A DNA stretch of 64,000 nucleotides from JBAZLV01 sp964586075 (GCA_964586075.1 CAZPGZ010000003.1:92791-156790), one strand, 5' to 3'; counted from the stretch's first letter, positions 7,832 through 17,126 are shown. Notes: generated from the sequence alone by a model not told the origin. Numbers and translations: made by a program.

Positions 7832-8908
7832 CTACTTTAGAAACAGTTTTTCATATTTCCCATATCCGGTTTTTGCTAAATCCTCACGAGGAATAAACCT
7901 GAGCGCGGCCGAATTCATGCAGTAGCGCAACCCCGTGGGAGGCGGTCCGTCCTTAAATACATGGCCCAGGTGTGAATCGCCGTGTCTGCTTCTTACTTCT
8001 GTCCGCGCCATAAACCAGCTTCGGTCTTCTTTTTCTACGATATTTCCCGGTTCCAGGGGTTTTGTAAAGCTTGGCCAGCCAGTTCCGGAATCGTATTTAT
8101 CGAGGGAACTGAACAGGGGTTCTCCGGAGACGATATCGACATAGATGCCGGGTTTATGATTGTCCCAGTATTCATTCCGGAATGCAGGCTCAGTTCCTTC
8201 TTCCTGGGTTACCTTGAATTGGAGAGGAGTCAGGCGCTGTTTCAGCGCTTCTTTTGTTGGTTTGCCGTATGTTCCATCTTGTTCCGGTTGTTGGGTGTTT
8301 AGTGCCGCATCTTTCCCCCAGACCTTTTGCAGATACTGATCGCGGCCGGAATTATACCGGTAGAATTTGTACCGTACCGGATTTTTTTTCCAGTAACCCT
8401 GATGATAATCCTCCGCCTTGTAAAAAGGAACAGCTGGCTTGATTTCGGTCATGATTGGTTTCGCAAAACGTCCCGATTGGGCAAGTTTCTTCTTTGACTC
8501 TTCTGCGAGCCTTTTCTGCGTGTCAGTATGGTAGAAAATGGCGGACTTGTACGATGGGCCCCGATCCACAAACTGTCCTCCCGCATCGGTAGGATCAATT
8601 TGATGCCAGAACACATCAAGCAGTTTTTCATACGTTACTTTGGCAGGATCATAAATAACCTCAATAGCCTCCATATGTCCCGTTGTTTCAGAAGTTACTT
8701 TTTCATATGTTGGGTTGATTGTATGACCGCCGGTATAGCCTGAAATTACCTCCCGGACGCCATCCAGTTTTTCGAACGGCGGTACCATGCACCAGAAACA
8801 ACCGCCAGCAAAAGTAGCTTTTTCGAGACGCAAACCGCCGCTTGCATTCGCCTGAGTAAGCAAGAGCGGCAGAAGAAATAGGGTTTCTAATAAAATTTTT
8901 TTTACCAT
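7832..8908 (-). CDS. msrAB: Exported peptide-methionine sulfoxide reductase MsrA-MsrB fusion
   Basis: About 358 residues: a signal peptide (MVKKILLETLFLLPLLL, cleavage near ANAS), an MsrA domain with the catalytic GGCFWC motif, and a C-terminal MsrB domain with SGTGWPSF, SRHGDSHLGHVF and the catalytic RYCMNSAALRF. MsrA reduces S-sulfoxides and MsrB R-sulfoxides, so one chain repairs both epimers. MsrB lacks the zinc-binding CxxC pairs. Export implies repair of periplasmic or envelope proteins after oxidative damage. The start at 8908 has AAGGAGGTG upstream; the open frame continues 15 codons further without that support. Convergent with the GH57 gene. Confidence 0.95.
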   Translation of the reverse strand: MVKKILLETLFLLPLLLTQANASGGLRLEKATFAGGCFWCMVPPFEKLDGVREVISGYTGGHTINPTYEKVTSETTGHMEAIEVIYDPAKVTYEKLLDVFWHQIDPTDAGGQFVDRGPSYKSAIFYHTDTQKRLAEESKKKLAQSGRFAKPIMTEIKPAVPFYKAEDYHQGYWKKNPVRYKFYRYNSGRDQYLQKVWGKDAALNTQQPEQDGTYGKPTKEALKQRLTPLQFKVTQEEGTEPAFRNEYWDNHKPGIYVDIVSGEPLFSSLDKYDSGTGWPSFTKPLEPGNIVEKEDRSWFMARTEVRSRHGDSHLGHVFKDGPPPTGLRYCMNSAALRFIPREDLAKTGYGKYEKLFLK

Positions 8909-9212
8909 TGTTAAAACACCTCCTTCATGCAACACTACTATTATAGTATACAACTGATGGGCAACGGAGATGCACCCGGAAATATATGTCAGTACCCATG
9001 AATATTGGTTTTGGGTCAGCCTTGCTTGTCATGTATATTAAAAGTTATGATTTATAATTATTGTTATATTTTTATTAACATCTTGTAAATTTGTAATAAT
9101 CAACTGGTGCATTAAGTACCTATAATTTTGATTATATGTTCTCATGCTACGGAACTTTTTATTGGTATGTCTAACTATTGATAAGAACAGGTGATAAAAA
9201 AAATAAAAGGCT
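8909..9212. other. AT-rich intergenic stretch upstream of glc operon
   Basis: No gene seen. Its first part carries the msrAB ribosome binding site and probable promoter on the minus strand; the rest is strongly AT-rich, as expected upstream of a sigma54 promoter where activator and IHF sites are usual. No specific site could be assigned. Confidence 0.45.
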
Positions 9213-9227
9213 TGGCACACTCCTTGC
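9213..9227 (+). promoter_or_regulatory. Sigma54 (-24/-12) promoter
   Basis: TGGCAC (9213-9218), a 5-bp spacer and TTGC (9224-9227) match the RpoN consensus with the required 10 bp between GG and GC. It points toward glcD-E-F, whose first start codon is at 9581, giving a leader of about 340 bases. No bacterial enhancer-binding protein is encoded in the window. Confidence 0.7.
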
Positions 9228-9580
9228 TTTATAAAAGCTCTGAAAGACATAGACAGTTGATAAACCGACATAATCTTAAATATGGGGTTATGCTTCGATA
9301 TGCACTTTGACAAGCAGTATTACGGATTTTCTTCTTGACAGCTGTGTTTCAAAGTTGTAGCTTAAAGTGTTACAAAGATGTATCATTTTGGGCAAGAAGT
9401 ATTCGTGATAATCCCATTATGTAAAGTCAAGCCATCAGTACTTCCGCGCCTGTTTTCACCACGTAGTTGCTGTCCGCCATTATTCTTTAATGTGTTTTAC
9501 TTGCAGTAGAACGGTCATTATCGAATGGAGTAGGGTAAGTCAATTCTTACAGTACATAGCACACCGAAAGGAGTCCAATA
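9228..9580 (+). other. Long leader of the glc operon
   Basis: About 340 bases between the sigma54 element and glcD, with no recognisable frame or riboswitch. It ends with the ribosome binding site AAAGGAG at 9567-9573. Confidence 0.4.
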
Positions 9581-10975
9581 ATGGAAAGAGAACAAATCGT
9601 CAATGAGTTAAATCGGTTGATCGGTAAAGAAAAGGTGCTCGCATCGGACATGTGGCGTAAGCTTTATGAGTATGATGCCTATCTGCTCCGGTCAGACCCG
9701 GACGCGATTGTCCTGCCAACAACCACGGAAGAAGTGGTGAAGATTGTAAAGTTCGCAAACGGCAATAATATTCGCGTCTACACCCGGGGAGCAGGCACAA
9801 ACCTGACGGGAGGCACCGTCTGCCTGCAGGGCGGAATTGCCCTTGTCACAACGCGGATGAACAAGGTCCTTGATCTTGATCTTGAAAATCAGCGTATGGT
9901 AGTGCAGTCGGGCGCTATCACCCTGGATATTAAGAATGTCCTGGGAAAGCATGGATACCTGTACCATCCGGATCCCTCCAGCGAAAAAGCTTCTACGCTG
10001 GGAGGAAACGTTGGTGAAAACGCCGGAGGGCCGCACTGCCTTAAATATGGCGTTACGAGCAACCATATCTTGGGAGGCGAACTGGTTCTGTTTGACGGCC
10101 AGGTGATTCAGTTCGGCGGCAAGTCTCTGGACAATCCCGGTTTTGATTTGCCCGGCATTCTGAACGGATCAGAAGGAACACTCGGCATCATCACGAAGCT
10201 CGTTCTTCGCATCGTGCCGAAGGCGGAAGCAGTGAAGACGATGATGTGCATCTATAACAAGGTTAAAGAAGGAAGCGATACGGTTGCCGATATCATCTCT
10301 GAAGGCATCATTCCTGCCACGCTCGAGATGATGGACAATCTCACGATCAATGCGGTAGAAGACGCTTATAATGCAGGGTTGCCGAAAGACGCAGCTGCCG
10401 TTCTGTTGATTGAAATTGATGGTTTGAAGGACGGTATGGATCGGCTCTGGGAACGCATCCAGAATATCTGCAAGAAGCACAATGTGCGTGAAATTCGCGC
10501 AGCAAAGGATGAGGCGGAGCGGATGAAGCTGTGGGCGGCCCGAAAAGGCGCATTTGGCGCTGTCGGAAAACTGCGTCCCAATTACCTGGTGAATGACGGT
10601 ACGGTGCCCAGGCCGAAACTGCCGGAGACACTGGATCGGGTCATCGCCATCGGTGAAAAATACAAATTGCCGATTGCGAACGTGTTCCATGCAGGAGACG
10701 GCAATCTGCATCCTCTGGTTCTTTTTGATGAGAGAGATAAGGATGAACTGCGCCGAGTGCAGCTTGCTGCAACTGAGATCATGAAGGTCTGCGCGGATCT
10801 CGGCGGAACCATCAGCGGTGAGCACGGAATCGGCGTTGAGAAGCTCGAAGGCATGTCCTTTGTGTTCAGCGACAAGGACATTGATACGATGAAAAAGGTC
10901 AAAGTGGCCTTTGACCCCGTCGACAGATATAATCCGGGAAAATGTCTTCCCGAGTCACAAAAAGCCGCAGCGTAA
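9581..10975 (+). CDS. glcD: FAD-linked alpha-hydroxyacid oxidase subunit, GlcD-like
   Basis: A 464-residue flavoprotein of the FAD-binding PCMH/GlcD family. The N-terminal FAD domain shows RGAGTNLTGG (about 68-77) and PDPSSEKASTLGGNVGENAGG; the C-terminal FAD-oxidase domain shows NVFHAGDGNLHPL and GTISGEHGIGVEKL, the latter two typical of D-lactate and glycolate dehydrogenases. The enzyme would oxidise D-lactate or glycolate and pass electrons through the GlcE and GlcF-like partners to the quinone pool. It is the first gene of a three-gene operon and has the ribosome binding site AAAGGAG. Substrate cannot be decided from sequence alone. Confidence 0.92.
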   Translation: MEREQIVNELNRLIGKEKVLASDMWRKLYEYDAYLLRSDPDAIVLPTTTEEVVKIVKFANGNNIRVYTRGAGTNLTGGTVCLQGGIALVTTRMNKVLDLDLENQRMVVQSGAITLDIKNVLGKHGYLYHPDPSSEKASTLGGNVGENAGGPHCLKYGVTSNHILGGELVLFDGQVIQFGGKSLDNPGFDLPGILNGSEGTLGIITKLVLRIVPKAEAVKTMMCIYNKVKEGSDTVADIISEGIIPATLEMMDNLTINAVEDAYNAGLPKDAAAVLLIEIDGLKDGMDRLWERIQNICKKHNVREIRAAKDEAERMKLWAARKGAFGAVGKLRPNYLVNDGTVPRPKLPETLDRVIAIGEKYKLPIANVFHAGDGNLHPLVLFDERDKDELRRVQLAATEIMKVCADLGGTISGEHGIGVEKLEGMSFVFSDKDIDTMKKVKVAFDPVDRYNPGKCLPESQKAAA

Positions 10976-10998
10976 GTGCGGAGAAAGGAAAGCCGGGT

Positions 10999-12339
10999 AT
11001 GTCTAATTCAGATCAGTTAGTATCCGCACTTAAGGGAATCGTCGGAGAAGCCAATGTGATATCAAATCCGGATCAGCTTAAAGCCTATGCTGTTGACGGT
11101 TTGATCCCGAAGGCCGTGGTAAGTCCGGGGAGTGCGGAAGAAATTTCCAAAGTAGTGGTTTATGCAAATACAGAAAAGTTGTCGGTTGTACCTCGCGGTA
11201 ACGGCTCCAAGATGGCTGCAGGCGGAGTTCCGAAAAAAGTGGATATCGTGATCTCCCTGTTGCGGCTCAATAAAGTTCTGGAGTATGATGTTGCTAACAT
11301 GAGCTTGTCCGTGGAAGCAGGAATGACGTTGGCTGAAGTGCAGAAGAAACTGGGGAATGGAGGGAAGGGTAATTTTATGGCCCTCGACCCGGCGCACACG
11401 GACAAGGCGACCATTGGCGGCATTGTTGCAACCAATGCGAGCGGTCCGAGACGCTACCTCTATGGAACCTGCAGAGACATGCTGCTTGGCGTCAAAGTCG
11501 TTTCCCCGGAAGGAGCCATCAACTCGTTCGGCGGAAAAGTGCTGAAGAATGTGTCCGGATACGATATGACCAAACTGATGATTGGATCGTGGGGTAGCTT
11601 GGGCATCATCACACAGATTACCACGAAGCTCCTGCCGCTTCCGGAAGCATCCGCCACGCTTCTCGTTTCCCTTGAAAGCTTGACTGCTGCAAATGCTGTT
11701 ATTAAAAAAGTAATCCATTCGGTCCTGCTGCCTTCTGCGATTGAATTGATCAGCGCGAAAGCCGCAGAACGGCTGGGCGAAAAAGCGAAATATCTCCTTG
11801 CTTTCAGCCTCGAAGGTGTTGCAGAAGCGGTGGAACGCCAGGCAGCTGACATTGCCGACTTCTCGAAGAAAGAAGGAGCCACCGCCACGAAAGTCCTGAA
11901 GGGTGCGGATGACCAGAAGTTCTGGGTCCGGCTCCGTGATTTCTCGGACGACATGGCAAAAGAGTTCGCTACACCTATTATTCTCAAATCCAATTTCCTT
12001 ATTTCCAAGCACACGGAACTTCTGGGCGTTTACGAAAAATTGGCACAGGCCGCAGGAGTCAGCGCTGCATTTGTTCTGCATGCGGGTAACGGTATTCTGT
12101 ATACCTACATCTTCGAGAAGGCCGACAAGAGCGGTATTGCAGATCTCATCGGCAAGATGACGGCAGAAGCGGCAAAATGTGAAGGAAACCTCATGGTTGA
12201 CTCCAGTCCGCGGGAAATCAAGGAAAAAATCAGCGCGTGGGGTCAGCAGCGCGATGATCAGATCATTATGCGCCGCTTGAAGGAAAATTTGGATCCGAAT
12301 GGTGTTTTAAGCCCGGGCCGGTTTGTGGGGGGCATTTAA
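10999..12339 (+). CDS. glcE: FAD-binding oxidase subunit, GlcE-like
   Basis: A second FAD-binding PCMH protein of about 446 residues, homologous to GlcD but more diverged, as GlcE is. The FAD block includes VPRGNGSKMAAGG and ATIGGIVATNASGPRR; the C-terminus ends in LDPNGVLSPGRF, the usual close of this family. It is longer than E. coli GlcE and keeps the C-terminal oxidase domain. I start at ATG 10999, nine bases behind AAAGGA, rather than the in-frame ATG at 10942 that overlaps glcD. The genes are 23 bp apart. Confidence 0.88.
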   Translation: MSNSDQLVSALKGIVGEANVISNPDQLKAYAVDGLIPKAVVSPGSAEEISKVVVYANTEKLSVVPRGNGSKMAAGGVPKKVDIVISLLRLNKVLEYDVANMSLSVEAGMTLAEVQKKLGNGGKGNFMALDPAHTDKATIGGIVATNASGPRRYLYGTCRDMLLGVKVVSPEGAINSFGGKVLKNVSGYDMTKLMIGSWGSLGIITQITTKLLPLPEASATLLVSLESLTAANAVIKKVIHSVLLPSAIELISAKAAERLGEKAKYLLAFSLEGVAEAVERQAADIADFSKKEGATATKVLKGADDQKFWVRLRDFSDDMAKEFATPIILKSNFLISKHTELLGVYEKLAQAAGVSAAFVLHAGNGILYTYIFEKADKSGIADLIGKMTAEAAKCEGNLMVDSSPREIKEKISAWGQQRDDQIIMRRLKENLDPNGVLSPGRFVGGI

Positions 12340-12345
12340 GCATAA

Positions 12346-12388
12346 GCTGCAGGGAGCATCACTTCAAGAGTGGCTCTCCCTGTGCAGC
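12346..12388. repeat. Intercistronic hairpin in the glc operon
   Basis: GCTGCAGGGAGC (12346-12357) faces GCTCTCCCTGTGCAGC (12373-12388) with a small bulge. It lies between glcE and glcF and ends before the glcF ribosome binding site; likely an mRNA-stability or translation element. Confidence 0.55.
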
Positions 12389-12412
12389 AGCTGATAAAAG
12401 GGGTCGACTATT

Positions 12413-13705
12413 ATGAAAGAAAAAACGGTTTTTGCAGACAATACAAAAGAGAATATTTATCACTGCATTAAGTGCGGTTTGTGCATGGCCCACTGCCCTG
12501 TCTACAAGGAGTTGCTGGTAGAAGCGGCAACGCCACGCGGAAAAGTCCAGCTTTCCCGTCAGCTTTCCGAAGGGAAACTGGAACTCTCGGAAGAGGTGAA
12601 AAACGCCTTCTTCTCTACCTGCCTGCTGTGCGGCGGATGTGTTGCAAACTGTCCGAGCGGCGTTCACGGCGACCATTTGTATGCCGGTGTCCGCTGGCGC
12701 GCGGTGCAGCGCTATGGCCTTGACTGGAAAAAGAAGGCCATGTTCCAGATGCTCGCCCATCCGTGGATGATGTCAAAAGCGGCCTGGTTTGGAAAATGGG
12801 CTCGGAAGATGTTCGGCGGCCCATGGATCGAGTCCCATTTGAATGCGGGTGCTTTGAATGTTGCGCGAATTCCCGCTATGAATGACAAGCCGTTTTCCGA
12901 TATGGTTCCGGAAGTAGTAAAGCCGGAAGGAAAGGCAAAAGCCAAGGTGCTTTATTTCCACGGCTGCGCCACCAATTATCTGTTCGGGGACATCGGCTTG
13001 GCTGTTGTAGACGTGCTCAAGAAAATGGGTGTTGAAGTCATTACGCCAAAAGATCAGACCTGCTGCGGAATGCCGATCTTTATGTCCGGCGACCGCGAGG
13101 CTTCTCTCCAGAGCATCCGCGAGACCCTGAAAGTATTTGCACGCGAGGACGTAGATGCCGTGGTGTGCGATTGCGCGACCTGCAGTGACGGCCTGAAGAA
13201 GGAATATTCCCACCTGCTTCGCGACCTGCGGGAGCTTGGTGAGAATGTCACCGAGGAAGAATTTAAGGCTGCAGAACTGCTCGGCAAGAAGGTGAAGGAC
13301 ATAAGTGTTTTCATCGACGAGCACAAGGATTGGATTCCTGCGATAAAATCGAATGGCAAGAAAGTCAGAGTTACCTACCATGATCCTTGCCACCTCGTGA
13401 ACGGTCAGAAAATCACCGCTCAACCGAGGAATGTCCTGAAGGCTATCCCCGGTGTCGAATACGTGGAAATGCCCGGTGCCGGCGATTGTTGCGGCGGCGG
13501 CGGCTCTTTCCAGGTGGAAAATGCAGAAACTTCCAGCAAGATTACGGCTAGAAAGGTTGCAAATATTCATAGCACAAAAGCCCAGGTATTGGCAACCAGC
13601 TGCCCTGGATGCAATCTGACTATTTCCAACCACTTAGATCCGGAACAGAAGGTAAAAGTGATGCATCCGGTTCAGTTGCTTCAGATGGCCCTCAACGGTA
13701 AATAG
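12413..13705 (+). CDS. glcF: Fe-S/CCG-domain electron-transfer subunit, GlcF-like
   Basis: A 430-residue iron-sulfur protein. Two ferredoxin-type clusters are predicted from CIKCGLCMAHCP (about 20-31) and CLLCGGCVANCP (about 68-79). Two CCG domains follow, ending in QTCCGMP and GDCCGGGG, the cysteine-rich modules shared with heterodisulfide reductase and GlpC. It would carry electrons from the GlcD/GlcE flavins to the membrane. Third gene of the operon, 73 bp after glcE with a hairpin in the gap; a strong terminator follows. Confidence 0.93.
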   Translation: MKEKTVFADNTKENIYHCIKCGLCMAHCPVYKELLVEAATPRGKVQLSRQLSEGKLELSEEVKNAFFSTCLLCGGCVANCPSGVHGDHLYAGVRWRAVQRYGLDWKKKAMFQMLAHPWMMSKAAWFGKWARKMFGGPWIESHLNAGALNVARIPAMNDKPFSDMVPEVVKPEGKAKAKVLYFHGCATNYLFGDIGLAVVDVLKKMGVEVITPKDQTCCGMPIFMSGDREASLQSIRETLKVFAREDVDAVVCDCATCSDGLKKEYSHLLRDLRELGENVTEEEFKAAELLGKKVKDISVFIDEHKDWIPAIKSNGKKVRVTYHDPCHLVNGQKITAQPRNVLKAIPGVEYVEMPGAGDCCGGGGSFQVENAETSSKITARKVANIHSTKAQVLATSCPGCNLTISNHLDPEQKVKVMHPVQLLQMALNGK

Positions 13706-13734
13706 GACAGAGCAGCATAGAAACACGGTTTTTA

Positions 13735-13775
13735 AGAGTCCTGTGTGGTTGATTCACACAGGACTCTTTTTTTTT
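13735..13775 (+). terminator. Rho-independent terminator of glc operon
   Basis: AGAGTCCTGTGTG (13735-13747) pairs perfectly with CACACAGGACTCT (13755-13767) around a 7-base loop, then eight T. Confidence 0.95.
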
Positions 13776-13831
13776 ATACGAAGAACGATAGCTGTTTTTT
13801 GCTCTGATGTATGTTTTGCAGTGCTTGCCGG

Positions 13832-14374
13832 TCAGGAAGGAATATTTTGCGCGGGCAGGGTCAACTCGGCTATGTAGGGCAGGTTTCGATATCGTCCGGA
13901 GAAGTCCATTCCGTATCCAACAACAAAAACATCGGGTATTTCAAATCCCCGGTAGGTGATTGCAACGTCCAAGGTGCGGCGGACTTTCTTGTCCAGGAGG
14001 GCCACCGTGGCTATACTTGCCGGTTTTTGATCCTTGAATTTTTCAATCAAGCAGTGAAATGTTGCCCCGGTGTCGACAATAGTATCGACAAGAAGTATGT
14101 GTTTATCCTCGACGGCAATCTTGCTGTTCCGGTTGACGGCCACCACTCCGGTTGATACGGCGCAATCGCCGTAGCTTGACGCTTGTACGAATTCAACTGC
14201 CGAAGGGACTGTGACTCTGCGCATAAGATCCGCTGTGAAAATGAACGCGGCCTTCAGGATAGAAATTAAGACCAATTTCCTGCCCGCATAGTCACGAGAA
14301 ACTTGAGAGGCGATTTCACCAACACGTTTTTTGACTGCCTCTTCATTAAACAGTACTGTGTGCATGTTTGGCAT
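13832..14374 (-). CDS. hpt: Hypoxanthine phosphoribosyltransferase
   Basis: A 180-residue purine-salvage enzyme converting hypoxanthine or guanine plus PRPP to IMP or GMP. Visible are the ISILKAAFIF block (about 38-47), the PRPP loop HILLVDTIVDTGATF (about 92-106), and VVGYGMDFSGRYRNLPYI near the C-terminus, all characteristic of HPRT. The usual second acidic residue of the PRPP motif (VDDIVDTG) is Thr here. It is the last gene of a minus-strand run that includes pyrE and pyrF, so purine salvage and pyrimidine synthesis are grouped. Confidence 0.93.
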   Translation of the reverse strand: MPNMHTVLFNEEAVKKRVGEIASQVSRDYAGRKLVLISILKAAFIFTADLMRRVTVPSAVEFVQASSYGDCAVSTGVVAVNRNSKIAVEDKHILLVDTIVDTGATFHCLIEKFKDQKPASIATVALLDKKVRRTLDVAITYRGFEIPDVFVVGYGMDFSGRYRNLPYIAELTLPAQNIPS

Positions 14375-14425
14375 CGTTGATTGGGCGGAAAACGAGGAAA
14401 GTGCATATACCTGCTGCAGTATGCA

Positions 14426-15001
14426 TTACTTCAATCCGCGGCTTCCCGGTTTGATAGGAACACTTCCAGACTTGCACAAAGGACAGGTCTCGGGAGTGTA
14501 GGTCGGCACATCAAGCGTTACCAGCGATTTATACGGCACGCCGATATCCGCTTTCCCATTAGAACGATCTACAAGCGAACCTGCCGCAACAACTACCCCG
14601 CCTGCTTTTGCGGCGACATTGATCGTTTCTTTTGTGGATTTACCGGTTGTAATGACGTCCTCCACGACAAGAACCCGTTCCCCCGGTTTGATTGAAAAAC
14701 CGCGGCGGAGGACCAGTTCACCGTTTACCCGTTCGGCGAATAACGCACGCACACCCAGCGCACGTGCGGTTTCGTGTGATACAAAAACTCCACCAAGGGC
14801 CGGTGCGATGACCAGATCAATTTTCATGTCGGTAAAATTGTTTGCGAGGGCCGCGCAGAGCTTTGTAGCAAGATCCGGTTGCTGCAGAACAAGGGCGCTC
14901 TGGAGATAGCGGTCGCTGTGAAGTCCCGATGAAAGAAGAAAATGACCAGTCAGAAGCGCTCCGGTTTTTTTGTAAATTTCCAATACGTCATCTGATGTCA
15001 T
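14426..15001 (-). CDS. pyrE: Orotate phosphoribosyltransferase
   Basis: A 191-residue enzyme joining orotate to PRPP to form OMP. The PRPP-binding motif RVLVVEDVITTGKSTKE (about 108-124) is intact, as is the FLLSSGLHSD start typical of PyrE. The C-terminus carries CPLCKSG, a feature of the longer PyrE form found in many anaerobes. AAGGAG precedes the ATG by about ten bases. It is directly upstream of hpt and downstream of pyrF on the minus strand. Confidence 0.95.
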   Translation of the reverse strand: MTSDDVLEIYKKTGALLTGHFLLSSGLHSDRYLQSALVLQQPDLATKLCAALANNFTDMKIDLVIAPALGGVFVSHETARALGVRALFAERVNGELVLRRGFSIKPGERVLVVEDVITTGKSTKETINVAAKAGGVVVAAGSLVDRSNGKADIGVPYKSLVTLDVPTYTPETCPLCKSGSVPIKPGSRGLK

Positions 15002-15080
15002 AAAGAAGCACGCTCCTTTTTATGATTGCTAGAGATGCGGATGCAAGTTCGAGACGATGTTACGGAGCAAACAAAGCAGT

Positions 15081-15848
15081 TCAAACGTCTTGCCCCATTT
15101 TTTTATTTCCCCTAGATTGTTTTTTTGATTCGATTTCATCGAGTATTTTTATGACTGCTTCGCGTCGGTTGGGAGCTTTCAATACCGGCCTTCCCACTAC
15201 AATATAATCAGCACCGGCAGCACAGGCTTCTCCCGGGGACATAACTCTCTTTTGGTCGTCCAGTGCGGCCCATGCAGGCCGTACACCCGGAGTGAGAACA
15301 ACAAAATCTCCCGGGATGGATCTGCGTAGCAGTTTAATTTCCTGCGGTGAGGCTACGACGCCGTCCATTCCGGCACGCCGGGCCATGCGCGCCAGATGCG
15401 CTACCTCCCTCTGGAGAGATCGCGTTATTTTAAGCTCACTTTTCAGGCTTTTTTCATCCATACTGGTAAGGATTGTGACGGCAAGAACAAGAGGCAGCGG
15501 TTTGCTCCATTTCTGAGCAGCTTCTTTTGTCGATTGCGCAGCGGCCTTCATCATATCGAATCCGCCTAACGCATGAACATTGAAAATGCTGACCCCCAGT
15601 TTTACTGCCTCCTCTGAAGCCTTTGCAACGGTATTGGGAATATCATGGTACTTGAGATCGAGAAAGACCCTGCCGCCTGTGCTGATGGCTTTTCTGACGA
15701 TATCAGGTCCGTAGGCCGTGAAAAGCTGATGACCGATCTTGAACGTGCCCACGACGTCCTTCAGTTCGTGCACGATCGTCAGCGCTTCAGAAGCGTCATC
15801 GACATCCAGTGCGAGAACAAGCGGATTTTTAGCAGCCGGAGTATTCAA
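15081..15848 (-). CDS. pyrF: Orotidine 5'-phosphate decarboxylase
   Basis: About 255 residues; decarboxylates OMP to UMP. The N-terminal strand LVLALDVDDASEAL, the catalytic DLKYHDIPNT (about 62-71, the D-x-K-x-x-D triad), LTPGVRPAW and the phosphate-binding DYIVVGRPVLKA are all present. The start is a TTG at 15848 with AAGGA about nine bases upstream. It follows the DUF3786 gene by 12 bp, suggesting co-transcription. Confidence 0.95.
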   Translation of the reverse strand: MNTPAAKNPLVLALDVDDASEALTIVHELKDVVGTFKIGHQLFTAYGPDIVRKAISTGGRVFLDLKYHDIPNTVAKASEEAVKLGVSIFNVHALGGFDMMKAAAQSTKEAAQKWSKPLPLVLAVTILTSMDEKSLKSELKITRSLQREVAHLARMARRAGMDGVVASPQEIKLLRRSIPGDFVVLTPGVRPAWAALDDQKRVMSPGEACAAGADYIVVGRPVLKAPNRREAVIKILDEIESKKQSRGNKKMGQDV

Positions 15849-15860
15849 TTTCGTGGGTCC

Positions 15861-16430
15861 TTAATAAATTCTGATCAGGCTCAGAAGCCGTTCTTTAAAT
15901 AATTCTGCAAGAATCTGCAGGTTTTGCTGACTCAGAAATTCATGGGCATTGTGTGAAAACAGAATCCATGCTTCCGCCGGAAAATCCGATGTTTCCTGGC
16001 AGAACTCCGCATGCAGATATATCTTCGGCAGGAGCCGGGCGTTTATTGCCATGTCGCACCGGCTGATACCCCCTGAGATTTCTGCATCCAGCATAGGCAG
16101 AAGCGTGCTTGCACGGGATATGATTTCCGGCGTGTACGGCGCAATCGGCAACTCCACTTTTTTTCTGAATTCAGACGGAGTCTGAATTCCTAAAGTTCCG
16201 ACTGCACGCCAGGGAGTTATCTCCAGTTCCGTACCGGATGAAAATAAATAGTCAAGAATCACCGCGGTATGATTTTCCGGTGCCTGTTGTCCATGGAGAA
16301 CGATACTGGTATGGGTAATCAGATAATCCTGACCGAGCATGGCAAGAAGAATAACATCTTCCTTTTTATCATATCGTGCAGCCGTTCGTTCCGCAATTTC
16401 AGGGAACGAGGCAAACTCCAAGGTTTTCAC
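15861..16430 (-). CDS. DUF3786-like protein
   Basis: A 189-residue protein of unknown function. The pattern AVILDYLFSSGTELEITPW followed by LLPKIYLHAEF and FPAEAWILFSHNAHEFL resembles what I recall of DUF3786, common in anaerobic bacteria and archaea, often beside Fe-S or corrinoid proteins. The GTG start has GGAG six bases upstream. Sits directly before pyrF on the same strand. Confidence 0.65.
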   Translation of the reverse strand: MKTLEFASFPEIAERTAARYDKKEDVILLAMLGQDYLITHTSIVLHGQQAPENHTAVILDYLFSSGTELEITPWRAVGTLGIQTPSEFRKKVELPIAPYTPEIISRASTLLPMLDAEISGGISRCDMAINARLLPKIYLHAEFCQETSDFPAEAWILFSHNAHEFLSQQNLQILAELFKERLLSLIRIY

Positions 16431-16551
16431 GCAACACTCCGGTCATGTCAACGTATACTGTAAAAGAATTATATAAGTACGTGCGGGAAAGGACAAGAGA
16501 AAAAAATCAAGCTTGCATCCGCGCGAAAAGCCATGTATAGCATGGATGTTG

Positions 16552-17037
16552 CTATGCCTGTTGTTTTATTTTTTGGATTATCTCCGTGAGGAGTTCCTGC
16601 ATGTTGATTTGGAGCTGAATAACATCCGGCGGCAGATGCTCCTCAAAACGGTATTCACCGTTGCCCCACAAAAAAAGACTGTAAATAATATCCCGCACCT
16701 GCATTTTTAGGCCGGTAAAAAGATCTTTGGGAGTGACAAAACCGTTTTCCACAAGAATAGCACCCAATTTTTTAAGACCGGCGCTTTTTTTAAGCAACTG
16801 TACGGCGTGTTCAAGGTTTCCAATGCTGAGTTTGTTGCCTTTAACAAGAACTTCACCAAGTCTGTCGTTGGAATCCGTTGACGCGGCAAAAACTATTTTA
16901 CCGGATTTCAGGTAGATGGACTTTACTGTATCACCATTGCGGATTGTCAACGTTCCCGTTGCCTGACCTTGGCGCAGTTCCTCCAAGATAAGGGGCAGCG
17001 GAACGGATTGAATGTCACCAGAAAGAGGAATAGGCAT
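16552..17037 (-). CDS. DUF4388 (PATAN-type) domain protein
   Basis: A 161-residue protein. Residues 1-100 form a DUF4388 domain, recognised by LSGDIQSVPLPLILEELRQGQATGTLTI and YLKSGKIVFA. The remainder, with LGAILVENGFVTPKDL, resembles the helical module that follows DUF4388 in signalling proteins and the MshEN-like fold. DUF4388 proteins are linked to motility and polar signalling in several Gram-negatives (family knowledge). A larger relative is encoded next to pilT at 52.7-54.5 kb. No Shine-Dalgarno visible. Confidence 0.8.
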   Translation of the reverse strand: MPIPLSGDIQSVPLPLILEELRQGQATGTLTIRNGDTVKSIYLKSGKIVFAASTDSNDRLGEVLVKGNKLSIGNLEHAVQLLKKSAGLKKLGAILVENGFVTPKDLFTGLKMQVRDIIYSLFLWGNGEYRFEEHLPPDVIQLQINMQELLTEIIQKIKQQA

Positions 17038-17126
17038 AAAAAAATTATCGTGTCACAGTATGGTAAAAGATGTATGCTGGTCCGAAGATAACTACTTACA
17101 CTTTTTCATAAATCTGAAGAGGCAAT

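Noticed and set aside
11062..12081. Long minus-strand frame (339 codons) opposite the glcE-like gene
   Set aside because: It is antisense to a well-supported FAD protein, its translation has no recognisable fold and is rich in His, Phe, Gln and Arg as expected of shadow frames.
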